Positions 1 through 9,221 of a DNA stretch of 37,592 bases are shown piece by piece; the first letter of the stretch is position 1, and every line of letters starts with the position of its first letter. This DNA comes from Sphingopyxis sp. LC81 (GTDB lineage: Bacteria; Pseudomonadota; Alphaproteobacteria; Sphingomonadales; Sphingomonadaceae): the NCBI RefSeq assembly GCF_000756375.1, contig NZ_JNFD01000004.1, positions 1 through 37,592 on the forward strand, written 5' to 3'. The notes beneath the pieces are model-generated. The model did not search any database. It worked only from the letters and a program-made list of their open reading frames with translations, and was not told the DNA's origin. A program made the position numbers and the translations under genes.

Positions 1-1
1 G

Positions 2-1888
2 CCTGACCCGTCTCCGAACACTCTCTCTAACCCTCATAATATCTGGAGTGAAATCATGGAAAACCGAAGGAAACCTGCGCCTCGCGCCGCCACGCTCGAC
101 ATAAACTGCGACTGCAAAGAACTCGTGATGGACTATCTTCAGGCGGCGTTTCCCACACGGGCCATGGAAGTAGTCAGCGATGAGGATGGCAATGAACGCT
201 CGCGCCCGCTATCCGACGCCGACGGGAATCCGGTACATAGTCAAGAGGCGTTGCGGATTCGCGAGGACACGCTCGAACTGCTTGGCGCGATGCCGCCGAT
301 CGCGCCCGCCCTCGATGCCGTTATCGAGCGATTTGGGACCGACGCGGTTGCCGAGGTGACCGGACGAACGAAACGCCTCGTGCGTCTGCCGGACGGCAGC
401 CAGAAACTGCAGTCGCGTTCGCCTTCGGCCTGCATGGCCGATGCCGACGCGTTCATGAACGGCGCCAAGCGCATTCTCGTCTTCTCGGACGCCGGTGGAA
501 CGGGTCGATCCTATCACGCCAGCCTCGATCACCAAAACCAGCAGCGCCGCGTTCACTTCCTACTCGAACCAGGCTGGCGCGCCGATCGCGCGGTCCAAGG
601 GCTCGGCCGAACCAATCGGACCAACCAGGCACAGCCTCCGATCTTTCGCCCGGTGACGACCGATTGCCGCGGAGAACGCCGTTTCATCTCGACGATCGCG
701 CGTCGGCTCGATGCGCTCGGCGCGCTTACCCGGGGACAGCGCCAGACTGGCGGGCAAAATCTCTTCGATCCGATGGACAATCTCGAAAGCGACTATGCCA
801 AAGATGCGCTGCTGACCTGGTATCGACTCTTGCATCACGGTAAGCTGAAGAGCGTCACATTCGGCGATTTCTGTCACCGTACCGGGCTGCGCCTCGAATA
901 TGAGGGTGAGCTGGTCGACAAGCTGCCGCCCATCCAGCGGTGGCTTAACCGCATTCTTGCCCTGCCGATTGCGATCCAGAATGCGATCTTTGACGAGTAT
1001 CTCGGGCTTGTCGAAACTCGCATCGATACCGCGAAAAAGGCTGGCACCTTCGATGCCGGAGTCGAAACCATCCGCGCCGACAAGCTGACGATCGCCGACG
1101 AAATAATCCTCCGCGGCGGGGCGGACACCTCGACCTCGACACGGCTCCTCACTGTGGAGGCTGAGTGGCAGCGCGACGTGCGCTCGCTGGCGGATGTGTC
1201 CGCACTGGCCGATCGTTTCGGCAACCGGGCGCTGCGCTTGCGCAACGGCCGTTCGGGTAAGGTTGCGCTGCAGACGCCGGCACGGACGCGCGTTACCGAT
1301 ACGGGCGAGGCCGTGGCGACTTGGCAGCTCACACGGCCCGGGCATCGCCAATACATCACTGCCGGTGACCTCGAAGAGAGCATGTGGGAGCCCGCCGACT
1401 TCGGGACATTCGAAATATGCTGGAAGGCCGAGTGCGATGAACTCGTCCAGGAGCCGAACCGCGAACGCTTCTTCCTCGCGGTTGGCCGCTTGCTTCCAAT
1501 CTGGAATCTGCTGGGCGATGATCCTGAAGTTCGTCGCCTCGTGACCGCCGACGGGCGTGCGCTGCTTGGGCGTATTGTCCCGCGCGGCGATGTGAATACA
1601 TTGCTCGGCAAGCTCGGCATAACTGGCGCCATCAGTCTAACACCGGAAGAAATTGTTGCGGCCGCCTGGGAAGGCAAGACGGTGGCGATCGGCAACAACA
1701 CCGGTTTGACGCTCCAGCGAAGACGCGTGAATGGGGAATCGCGCCTCGAGCTCAGCGGATTTGATCCCCGGTCTTTGCCGACGCTAAAGGCTCAAGGCTG
1801 TTTCACGGAGATCATCCAGTTCAAGACCCGAATGTTCATCCCGGTGTCACGAGCTGCCGACATTGTCTCGGCGCTCTCTGCTAAATGA
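2..1888 (+). CDS. Strawberry-notch-like helicase, C-terminal part (5' end outside window)
   Basis: The frame is open to the left edge; the first in-frame ATG is at 56, but no stop precedes it, so the gene very likely begins upstream. Counting from that ATG, residues about 139-190 hold the strawberry-notch C-terminal helicase signature: VFSDAGGTGRSYHA, then a GWRAD segment and QGLGRTNRTNQAQPP, which resembles helicase motif VI with its arginine finger. Full-length bacterial members on alphaproteobacterial plasmids exceed 1000 residues and carry an N-terminal DEAD-like ATPase half, which is not visible here. The role is unknown; a DNA-remodelling or replication/transfer function on the replicon is usually presumed. 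It is followed by a 261-bp gap and mucR on the same strand. Family assignment is fairly sure; the true start cannot be seen. Confidence 0.8.
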   Translation, partial: PDPSPNTLSNPHNIWSEIMENRRKPAPRAATLDINCDCKELVMDYLQAAFPTRAMEVVSDEDGNERSRPLSDADGNPVHSQEALRIREDTLELLGAMPPIAPALDAVIERFGTDAVAEVTGRTKRLVRLPDGSQKLQSRSPSACMADADAFMNGAKRILVFSDAGGTGRSYHASLDHQNQQRRVHFLLEPGWRADRAVQGLGRTNRTNQAQPPIFRPVTTDCRGERRFISTIARRLDALGALTRGQRQTGGQNLFDPMDNLESDYAKDALLTWYRLLHHGKLKSVTFGDFCHRTGLRLEYEGELVDKLPPIQRWLNRILALPIAIQNAIFDEYLGLVETRIDTAKKAGTFDAGVETIRADKLTIADEIILRGGADTSTSTRLLTVEAEWQRDVRSLADVSALADRFGNRALRLRNGRSGKVALQTPARTRVTDTGEAVATWQLTRPGHRQYITAGDLEESMWEPADFGTFEICWKAECDELVQEPNRERFFLAVGRLLPIWNLLGDDPEVRRLVTADGRALLGRIVPRGDVNTLLGKLGITGAISLTPEEIVAAAWEGKTVAIGNNTGLTLQRRRVNGESRLELSGFDPRSLPTLKAQGCFTEIIQFKTRMFIPVSRAADIVSALSAK

Positions 1889-2007
1889 ACCAGCAATCCG
1901 AAGGTAGTCCAGGAAGCAGTGGCGGCCAACAATAGAGGCATATTGTCGGAGTCGTCCGCGGTAGTCCTTGAAATGTCAACGTGTCTTCATTTGATAGCAT
2001 TATAGAC

Positions 2008-2048
2008 TTACACCCCTGTAAATTGTTGAAGTGTCAAATCATGGCACT
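2008..2048. promoter_or_regulatory. Two dyads in the mucR upstream region
   Basis: The 261-bp gap before mucR is AT-richer than its surroundings and holds no convincing gene. It contains TTACA-CCCC-TGTAA (2008-2021), a perfect 5-bp inverted repeat, and AGTGTCA-AATCA-TGGCACT (2030-2048), a 7-bp inverted repeat with one mismatch. They sit about 100-140 bp before the mucR start, where an operator would be expected. The stretch 2013-2027 (CCCCTGTAAATTGTT) recurs exactly at 31960-31974, upstream of another regulatory module. Operator function is inference. Confidence 0.4.
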
Positions 2049-2149
2049 TTCCAGCAGGCTCTCTCGCAGGTATAATGCAAAAACTGCTTGCAGGACGGCT
2101 CGCCAGTGGGGATTAGGGCACCGGTCGCAACCTAACCAGGAAAAGTCAA

Positions 2150-2611
2150 ATGAACGATGTTCCCCAGGACACGGGTGATCTTCTCACCCTCACCGCAGAT
2201 ATTGTTGCCGCGCATGTTGGGAACAATAGTGTCGCAATATCAGATCTTTCCCTTCTAATCACCAACGTGCATGCCGCACTCTCCGGACTATCGCATCCCG
2301 CTGAAAAGCCGGAAGAGCCGCTTGTGCCGGCGGTTTCAATTCGGTCGTCGGTGAAACCCGACTACATCGTATGTCTTGAAGACGGAAAGAAGCTTAAAAT
2401 GCTTCGCCGACACCTTATGACTCATTATGGGCTGACGCCCGAAGACTATCGGGCAAAATGGGGCCTGCCTGCCGATTATCCGATGGTCGCACCAAGCTAT
2501 GCCGAGAAGCGGCGGGTGCTGGCAAAAGAAATCGGGCTCGGCACGAAGGGACGGGGTGGCGGCCGTAAACCTGCGCGCGGTGCCGCCAAACCGGCTGCAA
2601 AGCGCGCCTGA
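2150..2611 (+). CDS. mucR: MucR/Ros-family zinc-finger transcriptional regulator
   Basis: A 153-residue protein of the Ros/MucR family, DNA-binding regulators with a single prokaryotic zinc finger. The finger is C-x2-D-x9-H-x3-H: Cys75, Asp78, His88 and His92, the Asp-for-Cys variant seen in many MucR proteins. It is followed by the typical family block HYGLTPEDYRAKWGLP and a basic Lys/Arg/Ala-rich tail (about 130-153). An AGGAAAAG stretch (2139-2146) lies just before the ATG and could serve as ribosome binding site. MucR proteins bind AT-rich DNA and act as H-NS-like silencers; plasmid copies may control transfer or maintenance genes. Targets here are unknown; the dyads upstream may be for autoregulation. 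It ends back to back with the convergent zinc-ribbon gene. Confidence 0.85.
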   Translation: MNDVPQDTGDLLTLTADIVAAHVGNNSVAISDLSLLITNVHAALSGLSHPAEKPEEPLVPAVSIRSSVKPDYIVCLEDGKKLKMLRRHLMTHYGLTPEDYRAKWGLPADYPMVAPSYAEKRRVLAKEIGLGTKGRGGGRKPARGAAKPAAKRA

Positions 2612-2938
2612 TCACCAATCTGGCTGGCGAGGCGGCCTATGGCGCAGCCTCGCCACCACTTCCTGCCATTCCGCCTCATCGCGCGGCCCAAATTCAACCG
2701 TCGGAGCTTCCGACGTTGCCCCGACCTCGACCGGTCGGCGCCGGCAGATAGTGCAGCGCATATGCTCGATGACGTCTGTCGGCCGACTATCCCATCGGTG
2801 AAGAGCAAACCAACGCCACAATATTCCGCCGTCCACGACGCCCTGATGGCCACAGAATCCGCATCGCACCGCGACATTTGAGCGGTTTCGCCTGATCTCT
2901 TCGAGCGATTCAAAACTCCCAGCCACACACTCTTCCAT
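2612..2938 (-). CDS. Small zinc-ribbon protein of unknown function
   Basis: A 108-residue protein convergent with mucR; the two stop codons are adjacent (2609-2611 and 2612-2614). Two CxxC knuckles, Cys26/Cys29 (CGFC) and Cys62/Cys65 (CTIC), with a conserved-looking aromatic/Arg-Asp stretch between them suggest a zinc ribbon. I do not recognise the family. The start is not supported by a clear ribosome binding site, so the exact N-terminus is uncertain. The regular Cys spacing, the tight fit between mucR and the parB promoter region, and normal composition argue it is real. No function is assigned. Confidence 0.6.
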   Translation of the reverse strand: MEECVAGSFESLEEIRRNRSNVAVRCGFCGHQGVVDGGILWRWFALHRWDSRPTDVIEHMRCTICRRRPVEVGATSEAPTVEFGPRDEAEWQEVVARLRHRPPRQPDW

Positions 2939-3093
2939 AGGGGGACAGCGCCAGCGCGCAATGACCCGCGCTGCGCGGAACTATGGCGCGCCTTTGGCAC
3001 GCCAAGGATGAGAGGGGAGGGGGAAGGAAGGGGGCGAGGCCCCTTGGGAGTTAAGCCCATGAACCGGGTCTCGGTTGTCACCGGAGATTCATC

Positions 3094-5142
3094 ATGCAGA
3101 ACCAGCCGATTCCTTTCAACAAGCTCCGCCTCTCGCCGGCCAATGCCCGCAAAACCTTTACCCAAGCCGGTATCGATGCCCTCGCGGTTTCGATCGACGC
3201 ATATGGACTTCTTCAACCGGTCATCGTCAGCCCGGCTACCGACAAGAAGTCGTTCTTCGACGTTCATGCGGGCGGCCGACGCTGGCGCGCGATCGCGCAG
3301 CTCATCAAGAGCGGCAAGCTGCCAAAGAATGCGATGGTCGATGCGCGTGTGTGCAATGACGAAGCCGCCGCGCTCGCCGAAGAGATCAGTTTGGCCGAGA
3401 ACATCATCCGCGAAGCCATGTCTCCCGCCGATGAATGCCGCGGTTATCGAGCGGCCATGGACAAGGGCGAAAGCGAAGAAGAACTCGCGCGGCGCATGGG
3501 CGTCACGGTTCGTCACGTTCAGGGGCGCCTCCGCCTCGCCGATCTTGCAGAGCCGATCTTCGACGCCCTTGCCGAAGGGAAAATCACCCTCGACGTCGCC
3601 AAGGCTTACGGCAGCACCTCCGATCGGGACACCCAGCTCGCAGCCTGGAATGTTTTCAAGGATAGCTGGCAAGGCGACCAGCCGCACACGATCCGGCGCT
3701 ATGTCAACGACAGCGCGATCGAGGCGAACAGCGCGGTTGCTAAACTGGTCGGTGAGGAGGAGTATCTCGCCGCCGGTGGCCGCATCGAACGTGACCTCTT
3801 CGCCGGCGAGGGCGAAGGTCAATGGCTTGATCGCCCGATCGCCGAAGACATCGCACGCAGGAAGCTCGAGCAAGCTGCAGACGCCATGGCCGTCGGCACA
3901 CTGGGATGGGTTCGGGTTCTCCTAGCCCAGCATGTTCCCCATTCGGCGACCGAAGGCTTGCACGACTATTACATCCGGCGCGGCGAGCTGAGCGAAGAAG
4001 ACCAGGCCCGCATGATCGCGATCGAAGAGCGTCTGCAGTCGATCGAAGAAGAACTGGAGGATGCAACCGATCCGGACGTGATTTCACGTCTCGAAGCGGA
4101 GAATGAAGCGCTGGACGCCGAGCACACCGAGATCGACAAACGCAGCTATGTCATTCCGGAAGACGAACGACCGCATGTTGGAAAGTTCGTGGTGCTCGCC
4201 AGCGATGGCACCCCGAAGGCGTCGCACCGCTACTTTTCGACGAAGGCCCTCAAGCGCGAAAAGCAGTCGCAAAAGGTCACCGGCGGCGGTGCTGACCGCG
4301 CTGCCCTGGAGGACGCTCTTCCCCGGTCGCTCGAGGAGCAGCTTGCCAAGGAACGGCGTGACGTGTTGGCGTTGCACATCGCCCATGATCCCGCACTCGC
4401 GCTCGATCTGACCATCTTCCGCCTCGCGCGGAAATTTACGGGCCACGCCGCTTACAACGACACGGGCGTCATGGTGACGATCGGCGAGCTCTTTGACCCC
4501 GCCGGCGTCCCCGCCGCCCATTCAACGGCCGCACAAGATGGCCTCGACGCGGTCCGCTCCGGTCTTCCGTGCGATTGGGCAGGCGCCGACGACAGTTTCA
4601 GCGCGTTCATGGCGTTCCGCGAACTCGACGAAACGGACAAGGCAGCATGGCTTGCGTTTGCCGTCAGTCAAAGCCTTCAGGCGAGCCTCGCCAGCGGCGA
4701 TCGCGCTAACCGCTTCCAATCCGAGCTTGGCGCGCTGCTCGAAATCGATACCGCCGAACACTGGCGGCCGAGCGCGGATGTCTTCTTCGACAAGATCCGC
4801 AAGCCGCAGATTCTGTCGATCCTGGGCAAGCTCGATCCCGAGCTTCCGGGTCGCTACGCCAGCGAAAAGAAGGCCGCCCTATCGTCTGCGGCCGCAAAAC
4901 TCTGCGCCGGCGAAGCCATCGTCACGCCTGAGGTGAAGGCGCGGGCGCAGAGCTGGATCCCGGACGTCATGATGTTTCGCGCTGCCGGGACCCCGGATGA
5001 ACCGGAAGCGCCGCTGGTCGACGATGACAGCAGCGAAGAGCAACCTGCCATCGATGACGCTGATGACGAGCAAGCCGACGAGGCCAACCCTGCCGTGAAC
5101 GAGGTCGACCAGACCGAGGCCATTTTGGCCGACGCAGCCTGA
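3094..5142 (+). CDS. Long ParB/Spo0J-like partition or nuclease-domain protein
   Basis: A 682-residue protein with a ParB N-terminal domain: the NKLRLSP-NARKTF opening (9-22), GGRRW (60-64) corresponding to the ParB CTP/nuclease box, and ENIIREAMSPADE (102-114). An HTH region (about 128-150) follows. The remaining 500 residues are unusual for partition ParBs (about 300 residues) but typical of plasmid ParB-like proteins of alphaproteobacteria. They include a charged, coiled-coil-prone stretch (about 305-350) and a very acidic tail from about 640. GGAG about 10 nt before the ATG supports the start. No parA lies next to it, so it may act in plasmid regulation rather than classical segregation. 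It heads a set of co-oriented genes (split ORF, ardC, YaaA-like gene). Confidence 0.85.
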   Translation: MQNQPIPFNKLRLSPANARKTFTQAGIDALAVSIDAYGLLQPVIVSPATDKKSFFDVHAGGRRWRAIAQLIKSGKLPKNAMVDARVCNDEAAALAEEISLAENIIREAMSPADECRGYRAAMDKGESEEELARRMGVTVRHVQGRLRLADLAEPIFDALAEGKITLDVAKAYGSTSDRDTQLAAWNVFKDSWQGDQPHTIRRYVNDSAIEANSAVAKLVGEEEYLAAGGRIERDLFAGEGEGQWLDRPIAEDIARRKLEQAADAMAVGTLGWVRVLLAQHVPHSATEGLHDYYIRRGELSEEDQARMIAIEERLQSIEEELEDATDPDVISRLEAENEALDAEHTEIDKRSYVIPEDERPHVGKFVVLASDGTPKASHRYFSTKALKREKQSQKVTGGGADRAALEDALPRSLEEQLAKERRDVLALHIAHDPALALDLTIFRLARKFTGHAAYNDTGVMVTIGELFDPAGVPAAHSTAAQDGLDAVRSGLPCDWAGADDSFSAFMAFRELDETDKAAWLAFAVSQSLQASLASGDRANRFQSELGALLEIDTAEHWRPSADVFFDKIRKPQILSILGKLDPELPGRYASEKKAALSSAAAKLCAGEAIVTPEVKARAQSWIPDVMMFRAAGTPDEPEAPLVDDDSSEEQPAIDDADDEQADEANPAVNEVDQTEAILADAA

Positions 5143-5153
5143 GGCATCGCTGG

Positions 5154-5207
5154 GCGGCGCGGAAGCAAGGGTCTCGACTTCCAGTTGGAAGCCTGCCTCC
5201 GCGCCGC
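5154..5207 (+). repeat. Inverted repeat after the ParB-like gene
   Basis: GCGGCGCGGA (5154-5163) and TCCGCGCCGC (5198-5207) form a perfect 10-bp stem with a 34-nt loop, and complementarity continues imperfectly inwards. It lies in the 103-bp gap between the ParB-like gene and the next ORF. There is no T-run after it, so it is not a classical terminator; transcript processing or attenuation is possible. Confidence 0.5.
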
Positions 5208-5401
5208 TGTCGACATTCTGAAATTTCTCTATTGGAGTCAACAAGATGCCCGATTGTGCATTTGCATCGATCGTCATCGGCGGCCGCGTGTCCGCCGACG
5301 ACTTTATCACGCTCTGTCATCTGATCGTCTGTGAGGGTCTTTCCCGCGAGGAGGATGGAGAGGAATTCTCGCCAGAACTTCGAAGTGAAGGCCAGCCACT
5401 T

Positions 5402-5409
5402 CGCCTGTT
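5402..5409 (+). repeat. IS21 target duplication, left copy (CGCCTGTT)
   Basis: The octamer CGCCTGTT immediately precedes the left terminus of the IS21 element and is repeated exactly at 7933-7940 after its right terminus. An 8-bp duplication fits the 4-8 bp range known for IS21-family elements. Confidence 0.85.
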
Positions 5410-5524
5410 TGAGGATCAGCGTGCAATAGGCACCCCCTTCGTGGGGTGATCGGCGTGCAAAAAGGACCCCTTCATCCCGGGGATTTAGTCGGCCGACGGG
5501 TTTTGATCAGTTGGCGAGAACGGG

Positions 5525-7039
5525 ATGTTGATCGTGGAGACAGTGGTTCGGATTCGGCGTGAGCATGCAGCGGGTAAGGCGATCAAGGCGATCGCTCGTG
5601 ACCTTCGTTTGTCGCGGAAGGTCGTCCGCAAAGCGATCCGGTCGCCGGAGGCGGCGTTCAACTATCAGCGCAAAGTCCAGCCGCTGCCGCGGATCGGTCC
5701 TTATCAGGATCGTCTCGATGCGCTGCTTGAGGAGAACGAAGGTCGCGGCCGCCGCGATCGGCTACGGATGACGCGTATCCATGACCTGCTGGTGCGCGAG
5801 GGGTTCGATGGATCCTATGATGCGGTGCGCCGCTATGCGGCGCGCTGGCGTGCTGCGCGGCGGAAGGATGCTGGCGAAGGCGCACCGGCGTTCATCCCGA
5901 TGACCTTCCAGCCGGGTGAGGCCTACCAGTTCGACTGGAGCCACGAGGATGTGGAGATCGCCGGCAAGCCGATGCGGGTGAAGGTGGCGCATATGCGTCT
6001 CTGCGACTCGCGCGCACCCTATGTCCGGGCCTATCCGCGCGAGGGCCAGGAGATGCTGTTCGATGCCCATGCCCGGGCGTTCGCGTTCTTCGGCGGTGTG
6101 CCGCGACGCGGTATCTACGATAATATGAAGACGGCGGTGACGGCCGTGTTCACCGGCAAGGAGCGTGTGTTCAACCGCCGCTTCCTGATCATGACCGATC
6201 ATTACATGGTCGAGCCGACCGCCTGCTCGCCGGCGGCGGGATGGGAGAAGGGCCAGGTCGAGCAGCAGGTCCAGACGATCCGAGGCCGCTTCTTCCAGCC
6301 GCGACTCCGGTTCGCCAGCCTGGCCGAGCTCAACGGGTGGCTGGAGGCCGAGTGCCGGCGCTGGGCCGAGCATCATGCCCATCCCGAACGCGGGGATATT
6401 ACCGTCGCCGAGGCGCTGGATATGGAGCGACCGGCCCTGCAGCCGATCCTGGCACCGTTCGACGGCTTCCATGAGAGCGAGCATGCCGTCACCGGCACCT
6501 GCCTCATCAGCTTCGATCGCAACCGCTACTCGGTCATGTCGACGGCCGCACGCCGGACCGTTCAGGTGCGCTCCTATGCCGATCGCATCGTCATACGCTG
6601 CGGCGATGCGATCGTCGGGGAGCATGAGCGCCACTTCGGTCGGAACCGCACGATATACGATCCCTGGCATTATCTGCCGGTCCTCGCGCACAAGCCCGGC
6701 GCGCTGCGTAACGGCGCACCGTTCCAGGACTGGGATCTGCCGCCCGCCCTGCACCGATTACGGCGAAGGCTCGGCACCGGGGACGAGGCCGATCGCAGGT
6801 TCGTGCGGGTCCTCTCGGCGGTGCTCACCGATGGCCTGGAGCCGGTAGAGGCTGCCGTGCGCGAAGCGTTGGCGAACGGAACGGCCAGCGACGAGCTGAT
6901 CCTCAACATCCTCTCCCGGCGCCGCGAGCCGGCGACACCCCACAGCATCGTCACTTCGGAAGACCGGATGCTGCAGCATCCTCCGCTCGCCGACTGTGCC
7001 CGCTATGATCTGCTGCGAGGCTATGATGCAGCGGCATGA
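5525..7039 (+). CDS. istA: IS21-family transposase IstA
   Basis: A 504-residue DDE transposase. An N-terminal HTH region (about 5-60: [18 protein letters not shown]) is followed by the catalytic core: a first Asp in [12 protein letters not shown] (near 138), a second in YDNMKTAV (near 200), and the Glu in [15 protein letters not shown] (near 243), typical of IS21. The C-terminal part matches the Mu-transposase-like beta domain in the family. Length is normal for IstA. The gene overlaps istB by 17 bp, the usual arrangement for coupled expression of transposase and helper ATPase. Confidence 0.93.
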   Translation: MLIVETVVRIRREHAAGKAIKAIARDLRLSRKVVRKAIRSPEAAFNYQRKVQPLPRIGPYQDRLDALLEENEGRGRRDRLRMTRIHDLLVREGFDGSYDAVRRYAARWRAARRKDAGEGAPAFIPMTFQPGEAYQFDWSHEDVEIAGKPMRVKVAHMRLCDSRAPYVRAYPREGQEMLFDAHARAFAFFGGVPRRGIYDNMKTAVTAVFTGKERVFNRRFLIMTDHYMVEPTACSPAAGWEKGQVEQQVQTIRGRFFQPRLRFASLAELNGWLEAECRRWAEHHAHPERGDITVAEALDMERPALQPILAPFDGFHESEHAVTGTCLISFDRNRYSVMSTAARRTVQVRSYADRIVIRCGDAIVGEHERHFGRNRTIYDPWHYLPVLAHKPGALRNGAPFQDWDLPPALHRLRRRLGTGDEADRRFVRVLSAVLTDGLEPVEAAVREALANGTASDELILNILSRRREPATPHSIVTSEDRMLQHPPLADCARYDLLRGYDAAA

Positions 7040-7754
7040 TATGATCGACACGATGCGCGGCCTCGGGCTCAAGGGCATGGCGGCGGCGTTCGACGAGGCG
7101 GTCACCACCGGCCTCCAGCGCAAGCGCACCACCATGGAGATACTGACCGACCTGCTCCGCGCCGAGGCGACCCACCGGGATGCAGCCTCCATCCGCTATC
7201 GGATGACGGCTGCGAGGCTGCCCGTGGTGAAGGACCTGGAGCGGTTCAGCTTCGAGGGCACGCCGATCAATGAGGAGATGATCCGGTCCCTTCATGACGG
7301 CTCCTTCCTCCCGCCTCGCCGCAATATCGTGCTGGTCGGCGGCACGGGGACAGGCAAGACCCACCTCGCCATCGCGATCACCGCCAATGTCGTGCGAAGG
7401 GGCGCTCGCGCCCGCTACTTCAACACCGTCGATCTGGTGACACGCCTCGAAGAGGAGACCCGGATCGGCAAAGGCGGGACCCTGGCGGCGCAGCTGTCGC
7501 GGCTCGACCTGATCGTGCTCGACGAGCTCGGTTATCTGCCGTTCGCCCGCTCGGGAGGGCAGTTGCTGTTCCACCTCATCAGCAAGCTTTATGAGCGGAC
7601 CAGCGTCATCATCACCACGAACCTCGCCTTCGGCGAATGGCCTACCGTGTTCGGCGATCCCAAGATGACCACGGCGCTGCTCGACCGCGTCACCCACCAC
7701 TGCGATATCGTCGAGACGGGCAACGACAGCTGGCGCTTCAAAAACCGCAGCTGA
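7023..7754 (+). CDS. istB: IS21-family helper ATPase IstB
   Basis: A 243-residue AAA+ ATPase that assists IstA. Walker [12 protein letters not shown] and Walker [13 protein letters not shown] are present, as is the DnaC-like sensor region [10 protein letters not shown] chose the ATG at 7023 rather than 6996 because a GCGAGG ribosome binding site lies just upstream and the family begins [19 protein letters not shown]. It overlaps the end of istA. Full length, no damage seen. Confidence 0.93.
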   Translation: MMQRHDMIDTMRGLGLKGMAAAFDEAVTTGLQRKRTTMEILTDLLRAEATHRDAASIRYRMTAARLPVVKDLERFSFEGTPINEEMIRSLHDGSFLPPRRNIVLVGGTGTGKTHLAIAITANVVRRGARARYFNTVDLVTRLEEETRIGKGGTLAAQLSRLDLIVLDELGYLPFARSGGQLLFHLISKLYERTSVIITTNLAFGEWPTVFGDPKMTTALLDRVTHHCDIVETGNDSWRFKNRS

Positions 7755-7784
7755 CAGCCACCTTCGGCGCCTTCAAAAATCTAT

Positions 7785-7843
7785 CTTGCGCTGCGCGCGC
7801 CTCCGGTCGGGCTACGCCCGCCCTCCGCCGCACGCAGCGCAAG
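7785..7843 (+). repeat. Long hairpin near the right end of the IS21 element
   Basis: CTTGCGCTGCG (7785-7795) and CGCAGCGCAAG (7833-7843) form a perfect 11-bp stem; an inner GGGC-TAC-GCCC hairpin lies in the loop. It sits 30 nt after the istB stop and inside the element, so it may end or stabilise the istAB transcript or block read-through from outside. Confidence 0.6.
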
Positions 7844-7932
7844 GCCATCTTCAACAAACCAGCATCATATTATCCGAAAAGGGGGTCCCTCTTCGACGCC
7901 GATCGGGGGTCCCTTTTGAACGCCGTTTGACA

Positions 7933-7940
7933 CGCCTGTT
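7933..7940 (+). repeat. IS21 target duplication, right copy (CGCCTGTT)
   Basis: Exact repeat of 5402-5409, directly after the right terminus. Removing the element with one copy restores the reading frame of the interrupted ORF. Confidence 0.85.
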
Positions 7941-8324
7941 CGACCATCAAGCGATCGGCGGGCGTTTCGGCGCTCTGGAAGAATGGTGTGAGGATCGCGG
8001 CCTTCCGTTCACACGGACGTGCGCCGGCTATCCGGGAGGCTGGCGCGCCGAACGTGTCGTTTTCACGGGGCGCGGTCCCGTGGAAGATTATCCGGCGGAC
8101 AACGATGGGAACGTCGTCGCTACCAGCGAGACTGTCAAAGCACATGAACACATCTCGACGCTGCGCGCCTGGTTCGCCGCCGCCGAATTCAAGATTCCCC
8201 CGCTGGTGATCACCTCCGAAGACGTCACGTCGCCCCGCGACATTTCCCGCGCGAGCGCGGGAAGGGAGGAAAGTGGGGGAGGAGGCGGCGAGCACCGCTC
8301 GCAGCTTCAGAAAGGACCAGCGAC

Positions 8325-9218
8325 ATGAAACCTCGTCACGATATCTATCAAACCATCACCGCCGAGCTAGCCGCTGCGATCGACGCCGGCGCCGGCCAGT
8401 GGCGTATGCCCTGGCACCATGACGGCGGGACGCTGATGCGGCCGACGAGTGCTGTCGGACGCGCTTATACCGGCATCAACCGCCTCGTCCTTTGGGCCTC
8501 TGCTGAAGCTCAAGGCTTTCAATCCGGCACCTGGGCAACCTACCGTCAGTGGACTGAGGTCGGCGCACAGGTGCGCCGCGGCGAAACCGGTACGCACGTC
8601 ATTCTGTGGAAAAAGCAGGAGCGTGACGAACCCACGTCGGCGGATTCCGATGGCGAGGAACGCAGCGCCCGCTTCTTTGCTCGGAGCTTTGTCGTCTTCA
8701 ACCAATCGCAGGTCGATGGCTCGCCCGAACGGACACTGGCAAGCGCACGGCCGATCGGCGAAACAGCCGCCTCTGCGAAACTGTTCCTCGAAAGCGTTGG
8801 CGTCCCTGTGCACTACGGCCCTTGGGACGCGTATTTTCGGCCCGATGAGGACCGCGTCTACATGCCCGACCGCGAAGCCTTCGACAGCGACGAAGGCTTC
8901 ATTTCGACGCTCGGACATGAAATCGTTCATTCGACGGGAAGCGCGCAGCGCCTCGCCCGCGAAACGCTTCGGGACTATTTCAAGGATCGGACCATCCGGG
9001 CCCGCGAAGAGCTGGTTGCCGAGATCGGCGCCAGCTTCTTGATGGCCGACCTTGGTCTGGGCTATTCGCCAAGGGCGGATCACGCTGCTTATGTCTCGAG
9101 CTGGTTGACGGCGCTTGGCAACGACACGCGGGCGATCTTTCGCGCGGCCGCCGCGGCACAAGCGGCAACGGACTGGATCCACGCTCATGCCGCCTCAGCC
9201 CTCCCGATAGCGGCTTGA
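8325..9218 (+). CDS. ardC: ArdC-like antirestriction protein (ssDNA-binding + zincin)
   Basis: A 297-residue ArdC-family protein. The N-terminal ssDNA-binding domain (about 5-130) opens with DIYQTITAELAAAID and contains PTSAVGRAYTGINRL and the conserved FVVFN segment. The C-terminal metallopeptidase-like domain has the zinc motif HEIVH (198-202) and a downstream Glu in EELVAEIGASF. ArdC proteins are encoded on conjugative plasmids and protect incoming DNA from restriction or nucleases. The start overlaps the end of the IS-split ORF (ATGA at 8325-8328), so ardC was translationally coupled to a gene that is now broken; its expression may have changed after the IS21 insertion. Confidence 0.9.
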   Translation: MKPRHDIYQTITAELAAAIDAGAGQWRMPWHHDGGTLMRPTSAVGRAYTGINRLVLWASAEAQGFQSGTWATYRQWTEVGAQVRRGETGTHVILWKKQERDEPTSADSDGEERSARFFARSFVVFNQSQVDGSPERTLASARPIGETAASAKLFLESVGVPVHYGPWDAYFRPDEDRVYMPDREAFDSDEGFISTLGHEIVHSTGSAQRLARETLRDYFKDRTIRAREELVAEIGASFLMADLGLGYSPRADHAAYVSSWLTALGNDTRAIFRAAAAAQAATDWIHAHAASALPIAA

Positions 9219-9221
9219 TCG

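Larger units (their letters stand above)
5410..7932 (+). mobile_element. Complete IS21-family insertion sequence (2523 bp)
   Basis: The element carries istA and istB and is bounded by CGCCTGTT duplications. The left terminus begins TGAGGATCAGCG; the right terminus read inwards begins TGTCAAACGGCG. The first 28 bases of the two ends match at about 20 positions. Each end holds two copies of a subterminal repeat of the type GGCGTNCAAAANGGNACCCC: 5419-5437 and 5452-5470 on the left, 7881-7900 and 7905-7924 (complement strand) on the right. Multiple terminal transposase-binding repeats are a hallmark of IS21. Both genes are intact, so the copy may be active. It interrupts a plasmid ORF between the ParB-like gene and ardC. 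Confidence 0.9.
5246..8328 (+). pseudogene. Plasmid ORF split by the IS21 element
   Basis: Two separated pieces share one frame once the IS and one copy of its target duplication are removed: 5246-5409 (starting MPDCAFASIVIGGRV) and 7941-8328 (starting FDHQAIGGRFGALEE, whose first codon is completed across the junction). The restored ORF encodes about 183 residues and ends at 8326-8328, overlapping the ardC start as ATGA. The 5' piece has a GGAG ribosome binding site before 5246. The C-terminal part contains an EWCEDRGLPFTRTCAGYPGGW block followed by a stretch that looks like a conserved alpha/beta domain. I do not recognise the family. As it stands the product would be cut at residue 55 and read into IS sequence, so the gene is presumed inactive. 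Confidence 0.8.

Noticed and set aside
560..1351. Complement-strand open frame inside the helicase gene
   Set aside because: Shadow of the strawberry-notch frame, low-complexity product.
2497..3873. A 458-codon complement-strand open frame over the ParB-like gene start
   Set aside because: Antisense to the ParB domain and the mucR end; no motif and no ribosome binding site.
5762..6754. 330-codon complement-strand frame in istA
   Set aside because: Antisense to an intact DDE transposase; composition artefact.
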